From the NCBI RefSeq assembly GCF_014836555.1, contig NZ_JACSQQ010000021.1, positions 33,546-83,914 of the forward strand: a stretch of DNA of 50,369 nucleotides, given 5' to 3'. Below are positions 42,856 to 50,369 of the stretch, piece after piece. Position 1 is the first letter of the stretch. Each line of letters begins with the position of its first letter. The position numbers were made by a program, and so were the translations under genes. Under the pieces are notes generated by a model. That model was not told where the DNA came from. It did no database searches and saw only the letters and a program-made list of their open reading frames with translations. The DNA is from Oerskovia rustica. GTDB lineage: Bacteria; Actinomycetota; Actinomycetes; Actinomycetales; Cellulomonadaceae.

Positions 42856-45624
42856 ATGAGAGCCATGACAGCCTCGGACACCCCTCTCGTCCCCGCGACT
42901 GCCGACCCGACGCCCTGGGCGCTCCCGCCGCAGGCCGTGCTCGCCGTGGTCGGGTCGAGCGACGTCGGCCTCACGGCCGAGCAGGCGCGGACCCGGCTCG
43001 CCGAGGTCGGCCCCAACCGGTTGGCCCCGGCCGCGCGCACCCCGTGGTGGCGTCGCGTGCTCTCCCAGTTCGACGACGTCCTCATCTACATCCTGCTCGT
43101 GTCCGCGGTCCTCAAGGCGATCGTGGGCGACTGGATCGACTTCACCGTGATCCTCGCGGTCGCGGTCATCAACGCGGCGATCGGGCTGATCCAGGAGGGG
43201 CGCGCCGAGAAGGCCCTCGACGGCATCCGGGGCATGCTCTCGGTCCACGCCCAGGTCCGCCGCGACGGCGCGTGGGCCCAGGTCGACGCCGACGACCTCG
43301 TGCCCGGCGACGTCGTGCGGGTGCGCTCGGGCGACCGCGTGCCCGCCGACCTGCGCCTGCTCACGGGCGTCAACCTCAGGGTCGACGAGTCGGCCCTCAC
43401 GGGCGAGTCCGTGCCCGCGTCCAAGTCGGTCGACGCGGTGCCCGCCGAGGCCGGCGTGGGCGACCGGTCGAGCATGCTGTTCTCGGGCACGCTCGTCTCC
43501 GCCGGCACCGGGACGGGGGTCGTCGTCGAGACGGGCGAGACGACCGAGATCGGCCGCATCCAGACCCTCATCTCCGAGGTCCACTCGCTCGAGACCCCGC
43601 TGTCGCGCACGCTCGACGCGTTCGGGAAGAAGCTCGCGGTCCTCATCCTTGTCATGGCCGTGGTCATGGTCGTGATCGGGCGCGTGTTCCACGGGTTCGA
43701 GACCCCCGAGCTCGTGTCCGCGGCGATCGGGTTCGCGGTCGCGGCCGTCCCCGAGGGCCTGCCGGCCCTCGTGACGATCACGCTCGCCCTGGGTGTGCAG
43801 CAGATGGCCCGACGACGGGCGATCACGCGTCGCCTGCCCGCCGTCGAGACGCTCGGCTCGGTGACCACGATCTGCTCGGACAAGACCGGGACGCTGACCA
43901 GGAACGAGATGACGGCCCGCACCGTGCGCACCGCCGGGCACGAGTACGCGGTGACCGGGATCGGCTACGCCCCGGACGGCGACGTCAGCCTCGACGGGTC
44001 CCCCGCGCTGCTGCCCGAGCACCCCGACCTGCGGCGCCTGACCGAGGTCATGATGCTGTGCAACGACGCGCGCATCGTCCACGAGCCCGCCGGGGAGGGC
44101 GACGGCTGGCGCCTGGTGGGCGAACCGACCGAGGGCGCGCTGCGGACCCTGGGCCTCAAGGCGGGCCTGGACCCGGCCGGGTGGCGGAGCGTCGCGCTCG
44201 TCCCGTTCGAGTCCGAGAACAAGTACATGGCGACCCTCACCGAGGACCCCGAGGGAGGCCTCCACGTGCTCGTCAAGGGGGCACCCGACCGGGTGCTCGA
44301 CCGTTGCTCGGCCCAGACCGGGCCCGACGGACGTCCCGAGCCGCTCGACCGTGACTTCTGGTCGGCCCAGATCGACGAGATCGGCGCGCAGGGCCTGCGC
44401 GTGCTGGCCGCGGCCCGGGCGTCGGCAGCACCGGGGAGCACGGACCTGGCGCCGGAGAACGTGGACGCCGGCCTCGAGCTGGTCGGCCTGGTCGGGATCG
44501 TCGACCCTCCTCGCCCCGAGGCCGTCGAGGCCATCGCGCAGTGCCAGGACGCCGGGATCACGGTCAAGATGATCACGGGCGACCACTCGGGCACCGCGCT
44601 CGCGATCGCACGGGAGATGGGCATCGTCCGTGACGGTGCCGGGCAGGCCGGGGCCACCGAGCACACGGCCGCGGCCACCAAGGTCCTCACGGGCGCCGAG
44701 CTCGAGGCCATGAGCACCGAGGAGCTGCGCGCGGTCGTCGAGGACGTCGACGTCTACGCGCGCACGAGCCCCGAGCACAAGATCAGGATCGTGTCGGCGC
44801 TCCAGTCCCACGGGCAGGTCGTGGCGATGACGGGGGACGGCGTGAACGACGCCCCGGCGCTGACGCAGGCCGACGTGGGCGTCGCGATGGGGATCAAGGG
44901 GACCGAGGCGACCAAGGAGGCCGCCGAGGTCGTCCTCGCCGACGACAACTTCGCCACGATCGAGCGTGCGGTCGAGGAGGGGCGACGGATCTACGACAAC
45001 CTGCGCAAGTCGGTGCTGTTCCTGCTGCCGACCAACGGCGCGCAGTCGCTCGTGATCCTGGTCGCGGTGCTGCTCGGGTGGGCGCTGCCCCTCCAGCCGG
45101 TGCAGGTGCTGTGGATCAACATGGTCACGGCCGTGACGCTGTCGCTCGCCCTGGCCAACGAGCGCGCCGAGCCCGACATCATGTCCCGCGCTCCCCGTGA
45201 CGCCAAGGCCTCGATCCTCACCGCGGCGTACCTGCGTCGCATCCTGCTGGTCTCGGTCCTCATCGGCGGCGCGACCATGGCGGTGTACTTCATCGAGCGC
45301 GACCAGGGCATGGGCGTGGCCGAGGCGCAGACGACGGCCGTGACGATGCTCGCCCTCGGCCAGCTCGCGTACCTGTTCAACTGCCGGTTCCTGGACCGTT
45401 CGTCGATCACGCCCGCGGTGCTCCAGGGCAACCGGGCGATCTGGTACTCGGCCGGCTCGCTGCTCGCCCTCCAGGCAGTGTTCGTCTACGCACCCTTCAT
45501 GCACTCGTGGTTCGGCTCCGCGCCGATCGGGCCGCGCGAGTGGGGCATCACGCTCTTGCTCGCGATCGTGGTCTTCCTGCTCGTCGAGGCGGCCAAGGCG
45601 CTCGGTCGGGCCCGCCAGCGCTGA
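42856..45624 (+). CDS. P2-type cation-transporting ATPase (PacL/CtpF-like)
   Basis: This 922-aa membrane pump has an actuator domain with LTGESVPASK, phosphorylated Asp342 in CSDKTGTLTRNE, a nucleotide domain (KGAPDRVLDR), hinge MTGDGVNDAPAL and about ten transmembrane helices. The ion-binding helix M4 has AAVPEGLPALV (Glu300), as in Ca2+ pumps. M6 reads NMVTAVTLSLALA (Asn755, Thr758, Ala759); the SERCA Asp after Thr is Ala. This fits the CtpF/PacL-like branch, and Ca2+ or another divalent or alkali ion is possible. ATG at 42856 or 42865 may be the start; neither has a strong Shine-Dalgarno. Confidence 0.93.
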   Translation: MRAMTASDTPLVPATADPTPWALPPQAVLAVVGSSDVGLTAEQARTRLAEVGPNRLAPAARTPWWRRVLSQFDDVLIYILLVSAVLKAIVGDWIDFTVILAVAVINAAIGLIQEGRAEKALDGIRGMLSVHAQVRRDGAWAQVDADDLVPGDVVRVRSGDRVPADLRLLTGVNLRVDESALTGESVPASKSVDAVPAEAGVGDRSSMLFSGTLVSAGTGTGVVVETGETTEIGRIQTLISEVHSLETPLSRTLDAFGKKLAVLILVMAVVMVVIGRVFHGFETPELVSAAIGFAVAAVPEGLPALVTITLALGVQQMARRRAITRRLPAVETLGSVTTICSDKTGTLTRNEMTARTVRTAGHEYAVTGIGYAPDGDVSLDGSPALLPEHPDLRRLTEVMMLCNDARIVHEPAGEGDGWRLVGEPTEGALRTLGLKAGLDPAGWRSVALVPFESENKYMATLTEDPEGGLHVLVKGAPDRVLDRCSAQTGPDGRPEPLDRDFWSAQIDEIGAQGLRVLAAARASAAPGSTDLAPENVDAGLELVGLVGIVDPPRPEAVEAIAQCQDAGITVKMITGDHSGTALAIAREMGIVRDGAGQAGATEHTAAATKVLTGAELEAMSTEELRAVVEDVDVYARTSPEHKIRIVSALQSHGQVVAMTGDGVNDAPALTQADVGVAMGIKGTEATKEAAEVVLADDNFATIERAVEEGRRIYDNLRKSVLFLLPTNGAQSLVILVAVLLGWALPLQPVQVLWINMVTAVTLSLALANERAEPDIMSRAPRDAKASILTAAYLRRILLVSVLIGGATMAVYFIERDQGMGVAEAQTTAVTMLALGQLAYLFNCRFLDRSSITPAVLQGNRAIWYSAGSLLALQAVFVYAPFMHSWFGSAPIGPREWGITLLLAIVVFLLVEAAKALGRARQR

Positions 45625-45635
45625 GGCCCGGCGCG

Positions 45636-45674
45636 CCGTCGGGCACGCCGCCCCCGGAGCGAGGTCCCCGACGG
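45636..45674. terminator. Weak hairpin between converging genes
   Basis: CCGTCGGG (45636-45643) pairs with CCCGACGG (45667-45674) across a 23-nt loop in the 69-bp gap after the ATPase gene. A role as terminator for either gene is possible but the loop is long. Confidence 0.3.
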
Positions 45675-45693
45675 ACGCGAGCGAGGGCAGGTG

Positions 45694-46383
45694 TCAGTCG
45701 ATGCCGCTGCCTGCGGGACGGAAGACGATCGAGGACGCGCGGTCGTTCATCGACCCGAGCGTCGCGCAGAAGGGGACGCAGTTCGTCGAGGCGCCCTTGA
45801 CGTAGTTCTCGAGGTCGTAGAGGGTCGCCCAGCACTCGGCGTACGCGTTCAACGAGCTGATGTTGTTGTTCATCAGGTAGGGCGACAGCTTGGGGAACCC
45901 GTACGTGTTGCCCGTCATGCAGCCGTAGCCGCCGTTGCTCCAGAAGACCTTGTTGCCCCCGGTGTGGTTGGCGCCCTTGTACGCGACACCCAGCATCATG
46001 GTCGTACCCGGCGCGGCGGCCCTCGAGTCCGGACCGGCCGAGCGGGACTGTGCCTGGGCGGCCTGGTCCTGGGCGAAGGCACGCAGGGCCGCGGGCTCCC
46101 CTGCCTCGACGGCGGGGTCGGTCACGGGCACGCCCGTGGCGGACTCGATGGCCTCGCCGAACGTGTCGAAGCACTGGACGGTGGGCGCGGGTGTGAAGGC
46201 GACGTCCTGGCCCGCGGGGGTGGGCTGGGCGATGACCGAACAGACCTCATCCTCAGCACTGAACGACTTCGAGGTGAGGTCGGGGCCTTCGGGGCCGTCG
46301 GCGAGCGCGGGCGTCGCGCTCAACACCCCGGCGACGAGGATCGCCGCGGAGACGGCTGCGATGCGGGTCGTACGACGTGACAT
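45694..46383 (-). CDS. Secreted beta-gamma-crystallin/I36-inhibitor-like protein
   Basis: This 229-aa exported protein has signal peptide residues 1-28 (SATPALA cleavage). The mature N-terminus carries GPDLTSKS (33-40), shared with the divergent subtilase. The C-terminal about 100 residues contain two beta-gamma-crystallin Ca2+-binding signatures of the (N/D)(N/D)xx(S/T)S type: NNNISS (172-177) and NDRASS (213-218), preceded by VAYKGANHTGG and ATLYDLENYVKG. Six cysteines (48, 71, 155, 184, 202, 206) could form disulfides. Similar folds occur in the peptidase inhibitor I36 (SMPI) family. The inhibitory role is inferred from fold and neighbourhood. AAGGAG lies 6 nt before the ATG. Confidence 0.8.
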   Translation of the reverse strand: MSRRTTRIAAVSAAILVAGVLSATPALADGPEGPDLTSKSFSAEDEVCSVIAQPTPAGQDVAFTPAPTVQCFDTFGEAIESATGVPVTDPAVEAGEPAALRAFAQDQAAQAQSRSAGPDSRAAAPGTTMMLGVAYKGANHTGGNKVFWSNGGYGCMTGNTYGFPKLSPYLMNNNISSLNAYAECWATLYDLENYVKGASTNCVPFCATLGSMNDRASSIVFRPAGSGID

Positions 46384-46715
46384 GTGGTGCTCCTTCACAG
46401 CGTGGGCCGGGTCGACCGCTGCCCGCGGACGACGTCGACACGTGGGTGAGGACCGTCTGCGAAACCCCGGTGTTCCGCGCCCCCGGACCGATCGTAAGGG
46501 GCGGAGCACGTCCTGTCCTGGTTTGTCCCGGCTGCCTCGGTCCGGGGCCCCTGACCGGTCGGTCCTGGTTCGGTGACGTTCGCGCAGCGCGCGGGCGTCG
46601 GACTTCACCTATAGCGTGCAGGCACGGTCGTCTGCACACAGCCGTCGGCGACCACCACGGGGGAACCACCACGCACCTTCAACGCCACCGGTCCGTACCG
46701 GGGAAATGAGTGTCG
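46384..46715. other. 332-bp divergent intergenic region, crystallin-like and subtilase genes
   Basis: No gene seen. It should hold promoters for both secreted proteins. On the plus strand TATAGC (46610-46615) is the best -10 candidate, about 100 bp before the subtilase start. No clear -35 is found at standard spacing. GGTCCTGGTT, GTCCTGGTTT and CTGGTTCGG share a CCTGGTT core that occurs twice (about 46514-46520 and 46564-46570) and may be binding sites. Confidence 0.4.
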
Positions 46716-49700
46716 ATGAAGCACCGTTCGTTGTTAGCTGCTCTCTCAGGACTGGCGGTGGTCGCAGCATCGACGCTGCCCGCCGCGTCCTTGCCGTCCG
46801 ATCCCGCCGGCCCGTCCGGCCCCGACCTCACGTCGAAGTCCGCCAGCTCGTTGTCCCCCACGGAGAGCGAGGCGGGCAAGGTCGCCCCCTCGCTCGCCGA
46901 CTCCTCGGGGACCGTGACCGCGTTCGTCCAGCTCGACACCCCGTCCGGTGCGGACCTCGCTGACCAGGGCGCGAGCCCGGCGCAGGTCGAGGACAACCAG
47001 GCCGTCGTCGAGCGCCTCGCGGACACCGTCGTCCCCGCGCAGACGAACGCCCGCAGTGCTCGCGCCGCGGGCGCGCCCCAGCAGCTGTCGGTCACGAGCA
47101 AGCTCGTCCCCGGCGTCGTCGTGACGGGTGACGCCGAGCAGGTGCGGGCCCTGGCCGCCGACGACAAGGTCGTCACGGTCTACCGCATCATCCCCAAGAC
47201 ACCCTCGAACAAGGGCACCGACGCGTTCACCCGCGCCCTCGAGGCCTGGCAGAGCACGGGCTACACGGGACAGGGCGTCCGGATCGGGATCATCGACACG
47301 GGCATCGACTACACGCACGCCGGCTTCGGCGGTCCGGGCACGCAGGCCGCGTACGACGAGGCATACGGCGTCAAGGGTCAGGGCCCCGTCCCCGCGGGGA
47401 CGTTCGACGACGCCAAGTACCTCGGCGGGTACGACTTCGCGGGGTACGACTACGACGCGTCGGGCACCGTGCCGGGCACGTCGCTGATCCCGACGCCGGA
47501 CGAGAACCCGATCGACTCGCTCGACTCGATCGGCTCGGGTCACGGCTCGCACGTCGCGGGCACGACGGGCGGCTACGGAGTCCTGGCCGACGGGACGACG
47601 TTCGACGGCGACTACACGACCCTCACGGACATCTCCGACTGGACGGTCGGGCCGGGCTCGGCACCCGAGTCGGGCCTGTACGCGCTCAAGGTCTTCGGTG
47701 ACCTGGGCGGCTCGACGAACGTCGTGGTCGACGCGCTCGAGTTCGCGGCCGACCCCGACGGTGACGGCGACCTGTCCGACCGTCTCGACATCGTCAACCT
47801 GTCGCTCGGCTCGGACAACAGCCCGGCCGACGACCCGGAGAACCTGTTCATCGACCAGCTCTCGCGGCTGGGCACGCTCGCGGTCGTCGCGTCGGGCAAC
47901 GCGGGCGACGTGACCGACGTCGGTGGCTCGCCCGGCAACGCACGCACCTCTCTCACGGTCGCGAACTCGGTGGGCAACACCCAGACGTTCGACGGCGTCG
48001 AGGTCACGGCCCCTGCGGGCGTCGCGGGCTCCTACCCCGCGCAGAACTCGCAGAGCTACACGGGTTCGGTCGACGTGACCGCGGAGGTCGCGTTCCTGGG
48101 CGCCACGGTCAGCGGGTGCACGCCCCTGACCCCGGCCCAGGCCGCCGCCACGGCGGGCAAGATCGCGTTCCTCTACTGGGACGACAACGACGCCACGCGG
48201 GCGTGCGGGAGCGCGGCGCGCTTCAACAACGCTCAGGCCGCGGGCGCGGTCGGCGTCCTGCTGTCGTCCGAGCTCGAGGTCTTCGCGGCCGGGATCGCGG
48301 GCAACGCGGGCATCCCGGGCGCGCAGCTCACGGGCCCGAGCCACGACGCGCTGCGTCCGGCGATCGAGGCGGGCGGCGTCGTCCTGACGCTCGGCCCGTC
48401 GCTCGCGAACTCGTCGTTCGTCGAGATCCCCGCGATCGGGGACACGCTCAACGCGGGGTCGTCGCGCGGGGTGCACGGCTCGCTGGGCGTCGTGAAGCCC
48501 GATGTCGCCGCACCGGGCACGGGGATCTCCTCCGTGGCCTCGGGCCGTCTCACGCAGCCCGGCATCAAGTCGGGCACGTCCATGGCCACCCCGCACGTCG
48601 CGGGCATCGCGGCGCTCGTCAAGGAGGCCCACCCGGGCTGGAGCGCGCAGCAGGTCAAGACGGCCGTCATGAACACGGCCTCGCACGACGTGTGGACGGG
48701 CCAGGGCGGCACGGGCACGGCGTACGGCCCCGAGCGGGTCGGGTCCGGTCGCGTGGACGCGGTCGACGCGGTGAAGAACTCGACCCTCGCGTTCTCGGCG
48801 CAGGACAAGGAGCTCGTCTCGGTGTCGTACGGGCTCGTGCCCGTGGCGGACAAGACCGTCAAGGAGCGCCGCACGGTCGACGTGCAGAACACGGGTTCGC
48901 AGGCCGTGAAGTACGCGGCGGCGTTCACGACGTCGAGCACCGCGGGGGGCGCGACCGTCACGGTCTCGCCCGCGAACCTCACGATCCCCGCGGGGCAGAC
49001 CCGGACGGTCACGCTGACCCTGACGGCCGACCCGGCGACGCTCGCGAAGCAGCTCGACCCGACGTCGGCCGAGACCACCTCGGGCGTGCCGCGCGACTTC
49101 GTCGGCATGCTCACGGGTCGCCTGGTCCTGACGCCGGAGTCGGGCAGCGAGCTGCGCGTCCCGGTCCAGGCCGCGCCGAAGCTCGTGAGCGACCTGACGG
49201 GCAAGGACGTCACGTTCCTGAACCAGGACACGTCGGCCGAGCTCGACCTCGACGGACGCGGCGTGGCCTCGGGCGGCTGGACGTCTCTCGTGGCGCCGTT
49301 CGAGCTCAAGGCGACGAGCCCGCGGCTCGAGGCGGACGCTGCCGAGGGCTCGTCGGCCTCGGCGGTCGCGTCGGGCGACATCCGCGCGGTCGGCTTCACG
49401 TCGAGCGCACCGCAGTACGCGGCCGCGGGCGACGAGCCGGGCGACGGCCGGATCGGCATCGGCGTGGCCATGGACGGCGACTGGGCCTCGCTCGGCGCGG
49501 TCATGTTCCCGTCGGTCGAGACCGACGTGGACGGCGACGGATCGGCCGAGTTCGAGACCGTGGTCCGCAAGTACAACGAGTCGGACCTGACCCTGGCGAC
49601 CACGTACACGCTCAAGGACTGGACCGGTCCCGACGGCGAGGAGTACGGGGCGGGCGAGGGCGTGCTGCTCGAGCCGGTCAACTCGGTCTGGGCGGACGTC

Positions 49701-50345
49701 GACACGTCGGTCTTCGACAGCAACGTGCTCGTGGTGCCGGTCGCGATCGGCGAGCTCGGCATCGAGCCGGGCACGGTGCCCTCGTTCACGGTCGCGACGT
49801 ACTCGTACTACGGGACGCAGCCCGACCAGTCGATCGACCGGGTGGGCCCGTTCACGGGCGACCCGTACGACCCCGCGTACTGGTTCAGCGGTGGTGGTCA
49901 GCTCCTGTTCGTGGGCGCCGACGACGCCCCGGTCACGGTCAACCGGTCCGCTGCCGCGGCCGAGGCCGGGACGGGCGAGCTGCTCCTGCTGCACCTGCAC
50001 AACGCGAGCGCGGGCAAGCGCTGGCAGACGGTCGGGGTGTCGAACCTGGACGCGTCGGTCGAGCTCACGGTCACGGCGCAGTCGCGCTGCGTCGCGGGCA
50101 AGGCCCAGGTCGCGGTCCGGGCGGTGAACGACGGCGACGTGAAGGCCGACGTCGTGGTCGAGACACCGTTCGGTACCAAGACGTTCAAGAACGTCGCGCC
50201 GGGCAAGTCGGCCTCGCAGTCGTTCAGCTCGCGGGCGACCGCGATCGGCGCCGGTGCGGCGACGGTCACGGGTACCGCGGTCGTCGAGGGCGTCACGGTC
50301 ACGACGCCCTATGAAGCCGGGTACGAGGCGATCAGCTGCGGCTGA
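46716..50345 (+). CDS. Secreted subtilisin-like serine protease (S8) with PA domain
   Basis: This 1209-aa extracellular protease has a signal peptide (1-about 25), then GPDLTSKS (35-42), also found in the adjacent crystallin-like protein. An I9-like propeptide follows (about 65-155, TVTAFVQLDTPSG; VTSKLVPGVVVTGDAEQVRALAAD). The catalytic triad is Asp194 (GIIDTGIDYTH), His276 (GHGSHVAGT) and Ser622 (SGTSMATPHVAGIAAL), with the oxyanion Asn in VVASGNAGD. A PA domain (about 455-560) is inserted before Ser622, as in lactocepin/C5a-peptidase-like subtilases. The C-terminal 500 residues are beta-rich, with no LPXTG or transmembrane anchor. ATG at 46716 has GGGGAA upstream; GTG at 46710 is an alternative. 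Confidence 0.94.
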   Translation: MKHRSLLAALSGLAVVAASTLPAASLPSDPAGPSGPDLTSKSASSLSPTESEAGKVAPSLADSSGTVTAFVQLDTPSGADLADQGASPAQVEDNQAVVERLADTVVPAQTNARSARAAGAPQQLSVTSKLVPGVVVTGDAEQVRALAADDKVVTVYRIIPKTPSNKGTDAFTRALEAWQSTGYTGQGVRIGIIDTGIDYTHAGFGGPGTQAAYDEAYGVKGQGPVPAGTFDDAKYLGGYDFAGYDYDASGTVPGTSLIPTPDENPIDSLDSIGSGHGSHVAGTTGGYGVLADGTTFDGDYTTLTDISDWTVGPGSAPESGLYALKVFGDLGGSTNVVVDALEFAADPDGDGDLSDRLDIVNLSLGSDNSPADDPENLFIDQLSRLGTLAVVASGNAGDVTDVGGSPGNARTSLTVANSVGNTQTFDGVEVTAPAGVAGSYPAQNSQSYTGSVDVTAEVAFLGATVSGCTPLTPAQAAATAGKIAFLYWDDNDATRACGSAARFNNAQAAGAVGVLLSSELEVFAAGIAGNAGIPGAQLTGPSHDALRPAIEAGGVVLTLGPSLANSSFVEIPAIGDTLNAGSSRGVHGSLGVVKPDVAAPGTGISSVASGRLTQPGIKSGTSMATPHVAGIAALVKEAHPGWSAQQVKTAVMNTASHDVWTGQGGTGTAYGPERVGSGRVDAVDAVKNSTLAFSAQDKELVSVSYGLVPVADKTVKERRTVDVQNTGSQAVKYAAAFTTSSTAGGATVTVSPANLTIPAGQTRTVTLTLTADPATLAKQLDPTSAETTSGVPRDFVGMLTGRLVLTPESGSELRVPVQAAPKLVSDLTGKDVTFLNQDTSAELDLDGRGVASGGWTSLVAPFELKATSPRLEADAAEGSSASAVASGDIRAVGFTSSAPQYAAAGDEPGDGRIGIGVAMDGDWASLGAVMFPSVETDVDGDGSAEFETVVRKYNESDLTLATTYTLKDWTGPDGEEYGAGEGVLLEPVNSVWADVDTSVFDSNVLVVPVAIGELGIEPGTVPSFTVATYSYYGTQPDQSIDRVGPFTGDPYDPAYWFSGGGQLLFVGADDAPVTVNRSAAAAEAGTGELLLLHLHNASAGKRWQTVGVSNLDASVELTVTAQSRCVAGKAQVAVRAVNDGDVKADVVVETPFGTKTFKNVAPGKSASQSFSSRATAIGAGAATVTGTAVVEGVTVTTPYEAGYEAISCG

Positions 50346-50369
50346 CGCCTCGACCAGCCGGGCCTCGGG

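Noticed and set aside
46746-50000. Long antisense open frame under the subtilase gene
   Set aside because: It is the GC-driven shadow of the S8 protease; its translation shows no recognisable motif.

Overview
The window is very GC-rich chromosomal DNA in which most genes start with GTG or ATG and overlap by ATGA, GTGA or TGATG. Family content (Lsr2, F420 biosynthesis, DUF3180, DUF2520, DUF2342, mycothiol-type DinB-like protein) points to an actinobacterium. The codon use and gene set best fit the Micrococcales, probably near Cellulomonadaceae/Promicromonosporaceae; the genus is an inference. I see no phage, plasmid, IS, CRISPR, tRNA or rRNA.

Left half (1-21.5 kb, minus strand): a long housekeeping array reads leftward: dacB, a DUF2342 zincin, tilS, hpt, ftsH, folE, folP, a giant folB-folK fusion, DUF3180, two PH-domain membrane proteins, DUF2520, panC, panD, nadB, nadC, lysS, a small membrane protein and lsr2. 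From memory the order closely follows the lsr2-to-ppa region of mycobacteria, so it is an old actinobacterial synteny block. It makes folate, pantothenate and NAD precursors, salvages purines, modifies tRNA, runs membrane proteolysis and trims peptidoglycan.

Middle (21.7-32.9 kb): ppa and a secreted NlpC/P60 hydrolase converge on a strong hairpin. Then come metY-metX (O-acetylhomoserine route to methionine), a DinB-like protein, cofD-cofC (coenzyme F420 side chain), a GNAT acetyltransferase, a nitroreductase and an amino-acid permease.

Right part (32.8-50.4 kb): a two-domain FAD/Fe-S D-lactate-dehydrogenase-like protein, a DHFR-like reductase, a YhgE/Pip membrane protein coupled to a degenerate ABC ATPase, an NAD-epimerase-like protein, OsmC, a lipoprotein, YbjQ, a P2-type cation ATPase, and a divergent pair of secreted proteins: a two-motif beta-gamma-crystallin and a 1209-aa subtilase.

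The least expected signals are: (i) an 11-bp motif repeated at exactly 22-bp phase in two intergenic gaps and again inside cofC, where successive copies are read in different frames; (ii) the crystallin and the subtilase sharing the octapeptide GPDLTSKS near their mature N-termini; (iii) FolB and FolK joined and tailed by about 575 residues of Pro/Ala-rich sequence; (iv) an ABC-type ATPase whose Walker A lysine is histidine; and (v) a dispersed 40-bp palindromic element present twice.
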